Shown here: positions 1-7,907 of the stretch, piece by piece | How positions within the stretch are numbered: position 1 is the stretch's first letter | Layout of the letters: each line of letters opens with the position of its first letter | Assembly: GCF_024296925.1 (NCBI RefSeq) | Contig: NZ_CP101125.1 | Span: 1,366,501-1,430,500 of the forward strand | From: Pseudomonas nunensis | GTDB taxonomy: Bacteria; Pseudomonadota; Gammaproteobacteria; Pseudomonadales; Pseudomonadaceae | Length of the DNA: 64,000 nucleotides | Direction: 5' to 3' | Program-made: the position numbers and the translations under genes | Notes under the pieces: model-generated | What the model was told of the DNA's origin: nothing | The model's input: only the letters and a program-made list of their open reading frames with translations | Databases searched by the model: none

Positions 1-774
1 CTCCACGCCGTATTGGCGTTTCACCTCGTCGGCAATCACGCTCGGGCCAATGAAAATCCCGCTGCCGGATTGGCCGAACGCCTGCATCAATGCACTGTCA
101 TCGAACTCCCCGACGATGCGCGGCTGAATCTGCTGTTCGGCAAACCAGCGTTGCAAACGACTGCGCACCACGGTTTCCGGCCCGGGAATCAGCAACGGTG
201 CGCCATGCAGACTGCGCGGGAAGTCCTGACCGAACTGCTCCGCCAATTGTTTTGTCGCAAAAAAACTGATCCCGCACTCGCCGAGCTTTTGGCTGTAGCC
301 CTTGATGTCCAGGTGCGACGGCATCGGGCTGTCGGAAATCACCAGGTCCAGGCGCTGGATTGCCAGGTCGGCGAGCAACCGTTCGAGTTTGTCCTCGCGA
401 CAGGTGATGCGCAGCGGCTCGCTCAATTCCATGGTTGGCGCGATCAGGCGATAGACGATGGATTTGGGCACCACGTCCGCCACGCCGACCCGGAATAGAA
501 TCTGCTGCTCATTGGGCTGGGCGCGGAGCATCAACTCCAGTTCGCCACCGAGTTGGAACATCTGCTCGGCGTAGGGCAGGGTCTGGCGCCCGGCCTCAGT
601 GAGTTCCAGATTGCGCCCGACCCGGCGGAACAGCTCGATGCCGTAGGTTTGTTCCAGCAGGGAAATCTGCCCGCTGATGGTTTGCGGCGTCAGGTTCAGT
701 TGCTCGCAGGCGCGCACGATGCTGCCGGTCTTAGCCACGACCCAGAAATAATGCAGCTGTCGGTAGTTGAGCAT
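1..774 (-). CDS. nhaR: LysR-family regulator, NhaR type (3' end cut by window edge)
   Basis: The frame is open from an ATG at 772-774 to the left edge, giving 258 residues without the C-terminus. The N-terminus begins MLNYRQLHYFWVVAKTGSI and carries the LysR winged helix-turn-helix (about residues 5-65), including the phrase LNLTPQTISGQISLLEQ that is typical of NhaR. The rest is the LysR substrate-binding domain. NhaR in enterobacteria activates the Na+/H+ antiporter gene nhaA; in Pseudomonas the family name is used by similarity and the target is not visible here. A large inverted repeat lies just upstream. The family assignment is secure; the NhaR subfamily is likely from the N-terminal sequence. 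Confidence 0.85.
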   Translation of the reverse strand, partial: MLNYRQLHYFWVVAKTGSIVRACEQLNLTPQTISGQISLLEQTYGIELFRRVGRNLELTEAGRQTLPYAEQMFQLGGELELMLRAQPNEQQILFRVGVADVVPKSIVYRLIAPTMELSEPLRITCREDKLERLLADLAIQRLDLVISDSPMPSHLDIKGYSQKLGECGISFFATKQLAEQFGQDFPRSLHGAPLLIPGPETVVRSRLQRWFAEQQIQPRIVGEFDDSALMQAFGQSGSGIFIGPSVIADEVKRQYGVE

Positions 775-798
775 TGGAAGAACCCCTGTTCATATAAC

Positions 799-894
799 CC
801 CCGTAGGAGCTGTCGAGTGAAACGAGGCTGCGATCCTTTGATTTTTGAAGATCAAAAGATCGCAGCCTCGTTTCACTCGACAGCTCCTACGGGG
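799..894. repeat. REP-type inverted repeat with 37-bp perfect arms
   Basis: Arms at 799-835 and 858-894 are exact reverse complements (core GTAGGAGCTGTCGAGTGAAA). Pairing continues inward with one mismatch (TTTGAT/ATCAAA), leaving an 8-nt loop. It fills the gap between the divergent nhaR-like gene and the small lipoprotein gene. The core differs from the commonest REP type in this window. Confidence 0.9.
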
Positions 895-1049
895 AGGTGC
901 GCGGTTGATATTGGGTTTGGTCTGGATTCGTAATGGCCGAAGTATAACCGCTAAAAATACGAATTTTCCTGAAGTGTTTGCCTCTCTAGAATGCCTCGCT
1001 ATCGACGGGGTGCCTTTTCGCATCGGTCCGTTCTATCGAGGAAAGCCCA

Positions 1050-1292
1050 ATGAAAACTATCGCTACGGCGCTGTTAATCACGTCTTTACTGGTATTGGCC
1101 GGTTGCGACCAGGCCGAAAAGAGCGCCCAGCAACTGATGGGCAAGGCGGCCGAGACTGCCAAGCAGGCGATCGACGACACCCATAAAGCAGCCGAACAGG
1201 CGATCAGCGATGCCACTGGCGGCCTGATCAGCAAGAAAGAACAACCGGCCGAAGATAAAGCGAAAAGCCAATCTTCGTCCCAGGAAATCTAA
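1050..1292 (+). CDS. small predicted lipoprotein, 80 aa
   Basis: The protein has a type II signal peptide (MKTIATALLITSLLVLAGC) with lipobox LAGC, so Cys19 would be the lipidated residue. The mature part is Ala/Lys/Glu-rich with predicted amphipathic helix (KAAETAKQAIDDTHKAAEQAI), similar in style to small entericidin or helical periplasmic lipoproteins, but I do not recognise a named family. A GAGGA ribosome site precedes the ATG. It lies 28 nt upstream of the terC-like gene on the same strand and may be co-transcribed with it. Confidence 0.75.
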   Translation: MKTIATALLITSLLVLAGCDQAEKSAQQLMGKAAETAKQAIDDTHKAAEQAISDATGGLISKKEQPAEDKAKSQSSSQEI

Positions 1293-1320
1293 ACCGTCTC
1301 AAGCGAGTCAGGACTGACCC

Positions 1321-2070
1321 ATGGAATACCTTGTAGAACTAGCCGCCAGCCCCACCGCCTGGATTGCCCTGGCCACGTTGATCATCATGGAAATCGTGCT
1401 CGGCATCGATAACCTGATCTTCATTTCGATCCTGACCAATAAACTGCCGGAGCAGCATCGGCAGAAAGCGCGTCGTATCGGTATCGGCATGGCGCTGATC
1501 ATGCGTCTGGCGCTGTTGAGCACCATCGCGTTTATCGTTCAGTTGACCGAGCCGGTAATCGATATTCTCGGCCATGCCTTCTCCTGGAAGGACATGATCC
1601 TGATCGCCGGTGGCCTGTTCCTGTTGTGGAAGGCGACCACCGAAATCCATCACAGCATGGACCCGGCGCCGGGAGATCCGAAGTCGGCGACTTCGGGGGT
1701 TACCCTGGGCTTTGCCGCCGCGATCGGGCAGATCCTGATGCTCGACATGGTGTTTTCCATCGACAGCATCATTACCGCTGTCGGCATGACCGAGCATTTG
1801 CCGATCATGATCATCGCGGTGGTGGTGTCGGTACTGGTTATGTTGCTGGCCGCTGATCCACTGGCCAAGTTCATCAACGAAAACCCGACCGTGGTGATGC
1901 TGGCCCTGGGCTTCTTGATCATGATCGGCATGACGCTGATCGCCGAAGGCTTCGGCGCCCACGTACCGAAAGGCTACATCTACGCTGCCATGGCGTTCTC
2001 GGCAACGATCGAGGGGTTGAACATGATGTCCCGGCGGGCCAAGCAGAAGCGCATCGCTGCTGAAGCTTAA
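1321..2070 (+). CDS. TerC-family integral membrane protein
   Basis: The 249-aa protein is almost entirely hydrophobic with about seven membrane segments. It carries the TerC-family signatures [17 protein letters not shown] near the N-terminus and [17 protein letters not shown] in the middle, each with the acidic residues conserved in this family. The family includes Alx/TerC proteins linked to manganese export, pH response or tellurite resistance; this single gene has no other ter genes nearby, so a role in metal export or metalation of exported proteins is more likely than tellurite resistance. A factor-independent terminator follows immediately. Confidence 0.85.
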   Translation: MEYLVELAASPTAWIALATLIIMEIVLGIDNLIFISILTNKLPEQHRQKARRIGIGMALIMRLALLSTIAFIVQLTEPVIDILGHAFSWKDMILIAGGLFLLWKATTEIHHSMDPAPGDPKSATSGVTLGFAAAIGQILMLDMVFSIDSIITAVGMTEHLPIMIIAVVVSVLVMLLAADPLAKFINENPTVVMLALGFLIMIGMTLIAEGFGAHVPKGYIYAAMAFSATIEGLNMMSRRAKQKRIAAEA

Positions 2071-2084
2071 CCGGCGCTGAAACA

Positions 2085-2127
2085 AAACGGCCGCCTGCAC
2101 TCGAAAGAGTCCAGGCGGCCGTTTTTT
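2085..2127 (+). terminator. factor-independent terminator after the terC-like gene
   Basis: A GC-rich stem (AAACGGCCGCCTG paired with CAGGCGGCCGTTT) is followed by a run of T residues 15 nt after the stop codon. Confidence 0.9.
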
Positions 2128-2150
2128 ATTTGCGGGCCGAAAAAGGTCGG

Positions 2151-2321
2151 TCAGTGAGCGGTGGCGGGGCGGGTTACCGGTTGATCGGTTTTCGCCTCGG
2201 GCAGCGACTGCACCGGGTGGTGATGGTGCCGGCGGGTGATACGCAGGACTCCCCACAACATGGCGGCGGCCACGGCCAGCCAGCCGGAAATCAGCATTAC
2301 GATTGTCATTGTCAGGCTCAT
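2151..2321 (-). CDS. small single-span membrane protein, 56 aa
   Basis: The start chosen is the ATG at 2319-2321, preceded by a strong GAGGAGG ribosome site; an upstream in-frame ATG lacks one. The product has one transmembrane helix (about residues 4-26), then a basic/histidine stretch (RITRRHHHHPV) and a Pro/Thr-rich hydrophilic tail. No family is recognised. The His4 run after the membrane helix could bind metal, but that is speculation. Confidence 0.6.
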   Translation of the reverse strand: MSLTMTIVMLISGWLAVAAAMLWGVLRITRRHHHHPVQSLPEAKTDQPVTRPATAH

Positions 2322-2545
2322 CGGCGCCTCCTCTTTGCCCTGCATCGGGCACACGCTCTCTGCAAATGACAGTCTAGTCGCTGCTGTGTTTCAGGCTATT
2401 GACCAAAGGTCGCCTGTTACCAACCGGTTCGCTCTATCGAATGCAAACAACTGCCGGTTTAGGCTATACCGCTGTCTCGCGGCATCCTATGATCAGTGGC
2501 CAAGCCGGGGGCACGATTGCCTGGCGTCTGAACAAGAGAGTGATG

Positions 2546-3217
2546 ATGGTGCGGGTATTTTCTCGAATTCGAACGGCTGCGTTGGTGGCGAGTTGCGTTG
2601 CGACGTTGGCCGGTTGCGCCGGCAGTGTGGCGCCGGAGGTTCAGCGACTGCCGGAGCGCGTTGAACTCAGCGGTACGTTCTACCGGGGTCAGGCCAATCA
2701 AAGCGGGCCACAGGTGTTGGCCAGCATGCTGTCCCAGCAGGGCGTGGTGATTACGCCCGGCCTGCTGGAAAAACCCCTGCGCTTGCCAGGCGCCGAGGCG
2801 CAGTTGCAGCAAAACATGCAGAACCTGGCCCGTGAATACGGCATGGTGGTCTATCCGCTCGACAGCAATCTGCCGGCGTTGTTGACCCAGGTGGCGGCCG
2901 GTTATCCGGTGATGTTGCGCTTCACCGAGGGTTCGGCGTTCTGGGCCGAGCCGCGCTACGCGATCCTCGCCGGGTACAACCGGCAAAAGCAGACGGTGCT
3001 GTTGCGTTCCGGGATGAACCGTCGGTTGTTGATGAGCTTCGGTTCGTTTGAGTCGTCGTTCAAGGATGCCGGCGGTTGGGCTGTGTTGATCCAGAAGCCG
3101 AACCAGATTCCGGCCAAGGTCGACGAACAGCGCTGGTTAAAGGCAGCAAGCGATCTGGGCCAGGCCGGCCAGGAGCAGGCAGCTGCGCGGGCGACCAAGG
3201 CGTTGAAGGCTCAGTAA
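2546..3217 (+). CDS. C39-like lipoprotein without catalytic residues
   Basis: The start is one of two adjacent ATGs (2543 or 2546) after an AAGAGAG ribosome site; longer forms are not supported. A lipoprotein signal ends at lipobox LAGC. The mature part resembles peptidase C39-like (papain-fold) domains: a helix beginning QSGPQVLASMLSQQGV at the place of the usual Q.xCGP motif, and a strand RYAILAGYN at the place of the usual H-hydrophobic-GY motif. The expected Cys is Ser and the expected His is Arg, and the mature chain has no Cys beyond the lipid anchor. A C-terminal helical tail resembles a partial TPR. It is best read as a non-proteolytic periplasmic or outer-membrane lipoprotein. Confidence 0.65.
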   Translation: MVRVFSRIRTAALVASCVATLAGCAGSVAPEVQRLPERVELSGTFYRGQANQSGPQVLASMLSQQGVVITPGLLEKPLRLPGAEAQLQQNMQNLAREYGMVVYPLDSNLPALLTQVAAGYPVMLRFTEGSAFWAEPRYAILAGYNRQKQTVLLRSGMNRRLLMSFGSFESSFKDAGGWAVLIQKPNQIPAKVDEQRWLKAASDLGQAGQEQAAARATKALKAQ

Positions 3218-3327
3218 CTGTTTTCCCCGTAGACGCTCCGTTCGTCATCTCCCGGGCACCGTCGCGTGCCCCAGGCCTCTGATGAGTAGGGCCCGGATTT
3301 CTCCGGGTCAGACCCAAGGAGGCGTCC

Positions 3328-3534
3328 ATGGCACATTCCAAGACTTCAGATGGCCCGCATTCGTCCGAGCATTCGTCCGGCGATGATTTGGGCTTCGATC
3401 CTGATTCGCCCGACCTTGCCGACCCACAGGTCGATCCTGTCGGTCCTGCCAAGGCACCCCTGGATATCGAGCCGGGTGAGGATGACAAGAAACCGGCGAA
3501 GCCCTACGACCCGCTGGGCGATCTCAAACCCTGA
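3328..3534 (+). CDS. small acidic Asp/Pro-rich protein, 68 aa
   Basis: A strong AAGGAGG ribosome site precedes the ATG. The product is hydrophilic and probably disordered, rich in Asp, Pro and Ser, and ends in PYDPLGDLKP. It has no signal peptide or membrane segment. It lies 18 nt upstream of a second small protein of similar composition, with a shared terminator after the pair, so the two form a small operon. Function unknown. Confidence 0.65.
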   Translation: MAHSKTSDGPHSSEHSSGDDLGFDPDSPDLADPQVDPVGPAKAPLDIEPGEDDKKPAKPYDPLGDLKP

Positions 3535-3552
3535 TGCGCAATGAGGTGGCTT

Positions 3553-3768
3553 ATGTCTACCGATTCGAGTTTTGACGACAAACGTCCGGACAGCGTGCCG
3601 ACCACACCCGAGGACGACATCGATCCGGTGCTGGACCCGGACAGCCCGCTGCGCGATCCACTGGCGCGCCCGATGGTGGTGCCGGAGGAACATCCGCACG
3701 GCTGGAAAGATCCGAGTGCCGGTGACGGTATTCCAGATGACGACCAGATGCCGTTGCCCAACGATTAA
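3553..3768 (+). CDS. small acidic Asp/Pro-rich protein, 71 aa
   Basis: The ATG at 3553, preceded by GAGGTGG, is preferred over the ATG 12 nt upstream. The product (MSTDSSFDDKRPDS...) is acidic and proline-rich (DIDPVLDPDSPLRDPLARP) with no hydrophobic segment. The composition resembles the preceding 68-aa protein and includes the same Asp-Pro dipeptide habit, suggesting an old duplication. No family is recognised. Confidence 0.65.
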   Translation: MSTDSSFDDKRPDSVPTTPEDDIDPVLDPDSPLRDPLARPMVVPEEHPHGWKDPSAGDGIPDDDQMPLPND

Positions 3769-3786
3769 TTCATTTGGTCACAATGT

Positions 3787-3816
3787 AAAAAGCCCCGACT
3801 GATCGGGGCTTTTTGC
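3787..3816. terminator. bidirectional terminator between small acidic genes and pbpG
   Basis: The stem AAAAAGCCCCGA/TCGGGGCTTTTT carries A and T runs on both sides and lies between two convergent genes. Confidence 0.9.
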
Positions 3817-3830
3817 ATTTTGTTGACGAC

Positions 3831-4769
3831 TTATTTCGAGGCTTCAACCACGCCGCTCTGACGCTGCTTCAGGTTCTTCGCGGCTTTGTACTGCAAGGCC
3901 ACCGACGGCGCAGTGGTGCTCTTGCCGGTTTCGACCCAACTGCGAATCCGGGTGGCGTCGGCAAAGTGCGTGTACTTGCCGAATGCATCGAGAATCACCA
4001 AAGCCACCGGGCGATTGCCCATGCTGGTCACCAGCACCAGGCAGTGGCCGGCTTCGTTAGTGAAACCCGTCTTGGTGATTTTGATATCCCAATTGGGCTT
4101 GTTCACCAAATGATCGGTGTTGTGAAAGCCCAAGGTGTAGTTGGGTTTGCGGAACGCGACAGTGGTTTCCTTGGTGGTGGTCAGTTCAGTCAGCAGCGGG
4201 TATTTGTGCGCGGCGATCAGCAACTTGCTCAGGTCGCGGGCCGTGGACACGTTGCGCGGGGAAAGCCCGGTCGGTTCAACGAAATGCGTGTTGCTCATGC
4301 CCAGCGCCTTGGCCTTGGCGTTCATGGCTGCGATGAACGCGACATAACCGCCCGGGTAGTGGTGGGCGAGGGTGGCGGCAGCACGGTTTTCCGAGGACAT
4401 CAGTGCGATCAGCAGCATTTTCTTGCGCGGCAGTTCGCTGTTGAGCTTGACCCGGGAGAACACGCCTTTCATTTCCGGCGTGTGGCTGATGTCGACGTTG
4501 ATGTATTCATCCATGTTCTGGTGCGCTTCAACCACCACCAGGCCGGTCATCAATTTACTGACCGACGCGATAGGCACGACCACGTCCGGATTGTTGGCAT
4601 AAATAACTTTGTTGGTCTGCAAATCCATCAACAAAGCGCTGCCGGAAGCGATCTTCAGTTGTGACGCGTCTCGCGGTGCCGCAGTGGTTTCCGCGGCATG
4701 GGTCATTGGCGTGATAACAGTCCCTGTAAATGCAAAAAATAGACTCAGGATGGAAAGACGGATTTTCAC
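3831..4769 (-). CDS. pbpG: D-alanyl-D-alanine endopeptidase (PBP7/8)
   Basis: This periplasmic serine endopeptidase cleaves D-Ala-meso-DAP cross-links in peptidoglycan. A Sec signal peptide covers about residues 1-25. The penicillin-binding motifs are present: S69-x-x-K72 (SVSK), S126-E-N128 and K233-T-G235. The length (312 aa) fits the family. The start is a GTG. It is a single gene, with a bidirectional terminator downstream. Confidence 0.93.
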   Translation of the reverse strand: MKIRLSILSLFFAFTGTVITPMTHAAETTAAPRDASQLKIASGSALLMDLQTNKVIYANNPDVVVPIASVSKLMTGLVVVEAHQNMDEYINVDISHTPEMKGVFSRVKLNSELPRKKMLLIALMSSENRAAATLAHHYPGGYVAFIAAMNAKAKALGMSNTHFVEPTGLSPRNVSTARDLSKLLIAAHKYPLLTELTTTKETTVAFRKPNYTLGFHNTDHLVNKPNWDIKITKTGFTNEAGHCLVLVTSMGNRPVALVILDAFGKYTHFADATRIRSWVETGKSTTAPSVALQYKAAKNLKQRQSGVVEASK

Positions 4770-4928
4770 GCGGGCGAACTCATTAGGGTGGATATGCCGT
4801 TTTGTTACGGGCTGTTTCTTAAAAACGACGCATTCTAGGAGTATGAGCTACGAAAGCGCTAGGCGCCCGTATGACGAGCGCTTTATATGAAGAAAATTTA
4901 ATGTTTTTGGTGCTGGATTCAATCGTCT

Positions 4929-5723
4929 TTATGCGCCTTTCTTGCGGCCCGGTTTGCGTTTGATCAGAGGCACCAGCATGGCGACGTTCTGTTGATAGCG
5001 TTGGTACCGTTCCCCGAACAACGCCACCAGATCTTTCTCTTCAAGATAAGCCCCGATCAGGATGTAGATCGTGTTGAGCAGCGCAAACATAAGATGGCCG
5101 ACGGTCATGTCAGGCGTCGCCCAGAACACTATTAGAAACCCGAGATACAACGGGTGGCGGACCAGCTTGTAGAGCAAAGGCGTTTTGAACGTGGGGCTGT
5201 CGGGTCTGGCAGAGCGCCAGGCGCTGAGTGCCTGGGTGATGCCGAGCAATTCGAAATGGCTGATCAGGAAGGTTGAAAGCACCACCACAAGGCAGCCGAG
5301 CCAGAACACCGCCATAAGCAATCCGTGGCCCCATGTGGATGTCACGCTCCAGATGGGCGTTGCGATCGGTTGCCACAACCAGAAGAGCAGGATGAGCACC
5401 AGGCACGTCGACAAGACATAGGTCGCGCGCTCGATGGGCGCGGGGATGTGGGTGGTCCACCAGCGTTTGAAAGGCTGGCGTGCCATGCCGCTGTGCTGGA
5501 CGGCAAACAGCGTAATCAGCAAGGCGTCGACGATAACGGCCAACGGCCAACTCAAACCCTGTCCCGAGTTAATGTCTTTGGGCACACCGAGACCGGAAAG
5601 AAAACCGATCAGGTAAAGCGCGGTGAGCAGGAACAGCAGGTAACTGCAGAGGCTATACAGCAGGCCCGCCAATTTGCCCGCGAGGGAACTCAGGTGATTT
5701 TCGGGTGTGGAATTCGGCTTCAT
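4929..5723 (-). CDS. mddA: methanethiol S-methyltransferase-like membrane protein
   Basis: The 264-aa polytopic protein has about six membrane segments and ends with the RHPLYLGFLIVFWATPD...LEEKDLVALFGERYQRY block that is typical of the NnrU/isoprenylcysteine-methyltransferase superfamily. The length and the overall sequence fit MddA, which methylates methanethiol with S-adenosylmethionine to give dimethyl sulfide and was described in Pseudomonas. The ATG at 5721-5723 is preceded by AGGAG. It stands alone between pbpG and folD. Family membership is clear; the exact substrate is inferred from overall similarity. Confidence 0.75.
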   Translation of the reverse strand: MKPNSTPENHLSSLAGKLAGLLYSLCSYLLFLLTALYLIGFLSGLGVPKDINSGQGLSWPLAVIVDALLITLFAVQHSGMARQPFKRWWTTHIPAPIERATYVLSTCLVLILLFWLWQPIATPIWSVTSTWGHGLLMAVFWLGCLVVVLSTFLISHFELLGITQALSAWRSARPDSPTFKTPLLYKLVRHPLYLGFLIVFWATPDMTVGHLMFALLNTIYILIGAYLEEKDLVALFGERYQRYQQNVAMLVPLIKRKPGRKKGA

Positions 5724-5845
5724 GGACGACTCCTGGCGAAGGTGCCATTGGTATCCGGTTGCCCTGCTGGCGTCTGAAGGACGTTGTTCTTGTTTGTGTA
5801 TTTTATTCTGAAGGTTCGCGGGCGGTTTGTCCTGACCTCAAAAAC

Positions 5846-5877
5846 AACAAAGCCCCGCAATAGCGGGGCTCTGTTTG
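5846..5877 (-). terminator. terminator after folD
   Basis: The stem AGCCCCGC/GCGGGGCT has a four-base loop and, read leftward, is followed by a T-rich tract. It lies 25 nt past the folD stop. Confidence 0.8.
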
Positions 5878-5895
5878 TACAGCCAGCCAGTGAAC

Positions 5896-6750
5896 TCAGC
5901 CGTGCAGGGTTTCCGCTGCGTACAGGGTGTTTTCCAGCAGGCAGGCGCGGGTCATCGGACCAACGCCGCCCGGGACTGGAGTGATCCAGCCGGCGCGGGG
6001 CAGGGCGGTTTCATAGATCACATCGCCGACCAGCTTGCCATCTTCCTGACGGTTGATGCCGACGTCGATCACGATCGCGCCTTCCTTGATCCACTCGCCC
6101 TTGACCAAGCCCGGCTTGCCGGCGGCCACAACCACCAGATCGGCACGACCAACGTGGCCGGCCAGATCCTTGGTGAAGCGGTGGGTCACGGTGACGGTGC
6201 AGCCGGCCAGCAGCAATTCCATCGCCATCGGGCGGCCAACAATGTTGGAGGCGCCGACAATCACTGCGTCCATCCCGTAGAGATCAGCCCCGGTGCTTTC
6301 CAGCAGGGTCATGATGCCTTTCGGGGTGCAAGGGCGCAGCAGGGGAATGCGCTGTGCCAGGCGCCCGACGTTATAAGGGTGGAAACCGTCGACGTCTTTA
6401 TCCGGACGAATGCGCTCCAGCAATTTGGAGGCGTCCAGGTGAGCTGGCAAAGGCAGCTGAAGCAGAACGCCGTCAATAGACGGGTCGTCGTTCAGGCGAT
6501 CGATCAGATCGGTCAGCGCTTCTTGAGTGGTTTCAGAAGGCAGGTCGTAGGCTTGCGACAGGAAGCCGACCTCTTCACAGTCTTTACGCTTGTGCGAGAC
6601 ATAAACCTGAGAGGCAGGATCGCTGCCGACCAGGATCACCGCGAGACCGGGCGTGCGCAGACCTTGCTGGCGACGCTCGGCAACTCGTTTGGCGATCTGC
6701 TGGCGCAGGCTGGCGGCGATTGACTTGCCGTCGATTAGTTGTGCAGTCAT
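5896..6750 (-). CDS. folD: methylenetetrahydrofolate dehydrogenase/cyclohydrolase FolD
   Basis: This bifunctional one-carbon enzyme interconverts 5,10-methylene-, methenyl- and 10-formyl-tetrahydrofolate. Family signatures include [14 protein letters not shown] (with the catalytic Lys), [11 protein letters not shown], the NADP-binding [18 protein letters not shown] and the C-terminal [18 protein letters not shown]. The length of 284 aa matches the family. It is divergent from the tRNA cluster and followed by its own terminator. Confidence 0.97.
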   Translation of the reverse strand: MTAQLIDGKSIAASLRQQIAKRVAERRQQGLRTPGLAVILVGSDPASQVYVSHKRKDCEEVGFLSQAYDLPSETTQEALTDLIDRLNDDPSIDGVLLQLPLPAHLDASKLLERIRPDKDVDGFHPYNVGRLAQRIPLLRPCTPKGIMTLLESTGADLYGMDAVIVGASNIVGRPMAMELLLAGCTVTVTHRFTKDLAGHVGRADLVVVAAGKPGLVKGEWIKEGAIVIDVGINRQEDGKLVGDVIYETALPRAGWITPVPGGVGPMTRACLLENTLYAAETLHG

Positions 6751-6881
6751 TGCGCGTGATTAACCATCGAGAGGGGAAAAAAAGAGGGCGCATTCTCGCA
6801 TGTCAGGCGGCAGGGGCAAAGGCGCTTGGTCTGCAAATTCCTCTAAGCCCTTTAATTAAATGAATTTTTTTTAAAAAGGAT

Positions 6882-6910
6882 TTGACGGCCTCTGGGGCGC
6901 TCTATACTAT
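6882..6910 (+). promoter_or_regulatory. predicted sigma-70 promoter of the tRNA operon
   Basis: TTGACG at 6882-6887 is followed by TATACT (6903-6908, 15-nt spacer) overlapping TACTAT (6905-6910, 17-nt spacer), then a GC-rich start region, about 115 nt before the first tRNA. It sits in an AT-rich gap after folD. Confidence 0.65.
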
Positions 6911-7024
6911 TCGTCGCACTTGTCGGGCACAGCCTAGCACTGGATGAGAAGGTCAAGCGGGATTACGGTTCTGCGAGACTGGAAGCACTTAGTTTGTAGT
7001 CCTCCAAGAGTACAGATTAATAAG

Positions 7025-7101
7025 GCGCCCGTAGCTCAGCTGGATAGAGCATCCGCCTTCTAAGCGGATGGTCGCAGGTTCGAGTCCTGCCGGGTGCGCC
7101 A
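7025..7101 (+). tRNA. tRNA-Arg (anticodon TCT)
   Basis: A 77-nt cloverleaf: acceptor GCGCCCG pairs with CGGGTGC, the anticodon loop CTTCTAA gives TCT, the T-loop GTTCGAGTC is standard and CCA is encoded. First gene of a four-tRNA cluster. Confidence 0.97.
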
Positions 7102-7133
7102 TTAGGCAGCTTTGGCACAAGTAGCGCAATATG

Positions 7134-7209
7134 GTGGGCGTAGCTCAGTTGGTAGAGCACGGGATTGTGACTCCCGTTGTCGAGGGTTCGATCCCCTTCG
7201 TCCACCCCA
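7134..7209 (+). tRNA. tRNA-His (anticodon GTG), copy 1
   Basis: Acceptor GTGGGCG pairs with CGTCCAC, the anticodon loop TTGTGAC gives GTG, the discriminator is C and CCA is encoded. The G at 7133 supplies the G-1 typical of tRNA-His. It is identical to the copy at 7429-7504. Confidence 0.97.
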
Positions 7210-7216
7210 TATTTCG

Positions 7217-7250
7217 AAAGGCGCCAGATTAACAGTCTGGCGCCTTTGCT
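7217..7250 (+). terminator. hairpin after tRNA-His copy 1
   Basis: AAAGGCGCCAGA pairs with TCTGGCGCCTTT around a short loop, with a weak T tract. The same hairpin follows the second tRNA-His. Here it may act as a processing stem or partial terminator, since tRNA-Leu follows. Confidence 0.7.
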
Positions 7251-7265
7251 TTAACAGCTTCAAAC

Positions 7266-7350
7266 GCGGATGTGGTGGAATTGGTAGACACACTGGATTT
7301 AGGTTCCAGCGCCGCAAGGTGTAAGAGTTCGAGTCTCTTCATCCGCACCA
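7266..7350 (+). tRNA. tRNA-Leu (anticodon TAG)
   Basis: An 85-nt class II tRNA: acceptor GCGGATG pairs with CATCCGC, the anticodon loop TTTAGGT gives TAG, a long variable arm is present and CCA is encoded. Confidence 0.96.
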
Positions 7351-7428
7351 AATAAAGCTTCGCTCAGGCCGGTTGGCCTGATTGGGGTTTAGCAAGGGAA
7401 GTTTTTGGTTTCTTTGCACTGCAATATG

Positions 7429-7504
7429 GTGGGCGTAGCTCAGTTGGTAGAGCACGGGATTGTGACTCCCGTTGTCGAGGGTTCGATCCCCTTCGTCCAC
7501 CCCA
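7429..7504 (+). tRNA. tRNA-His (anticodon GTG), copy 2
   Basis: Identical in sequence to the tRNA-His at 7134-7209. The flanking bases (CAATATG before, ATATTTCGAAAGGCGCCAGA after) are also shared, which marks a local duplication that included the downstream hairpin. Confidence 0.97.
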
Positions 7505-7510
7505 TATTTC

Positions 7511-7548
7511 GAAAGGCGCCAGATTTAACAGTCTGGCGCCTTTTTTGT
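7511..7548 (+). terminator. terminator of the tRNA cluster
   Basis: The hairpin AAAGGCGCCAGA/TCTGGCGCCTTTTTTG has a T6 run, stronger than the hairpin after the first tRNA-His, and closes the tRNA operon. Confidence 0.85.
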
Positions 7549-7907
7549 TTTAGCGGTTCGAGTGTTCAGCGACTGCATGTCCTGGGTCGCAGCGGTGGGG
7601 TGTTTCGTCGTATTTTTGTTTCTCGATGATGCCACGCCGCCCGCCGGCCTTGCTTGCAAGACCGGTTGTCAGGGAGATGATTGGCAGCTTCTTCTATATA
7701 TAGAAGAGGTGGTGCAGAGCCCTGGCTTGATTGGCTGTATTTGCTAACAGGGCGAGGCACAACCGTTTGTCCCTCGCCTATAAATTGCCTGCTGCTTTTT
7801 TACCCGTTTTCAGTAGGGTGACTTCTTGAGTTTGACCCACTAGAATGCATGCCCTTGATTCTGGGGTCGGAAACGGCCGGCTAACGTCTGTGCAACGAGG
7901 AATATCC
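7549..7907 (+). other. gene-free leader region before tig
   Basis: No coding sequence is supported. It holds a perfect 16-bp palindrome CTTCTATATATAGAAG at 7691-7706 and an imperfect hairpin (GGCGAGG ... CCTCGCC, about 7751-7779). The tig promoter is probably here, but no clear -35/-10 pair could be fixed. Confidence 0.5.

Noticed and set aside
1321-2070. Tellurite resistance operon
   Set aside because: Only a TerC-family protein is present, without other ter genes.
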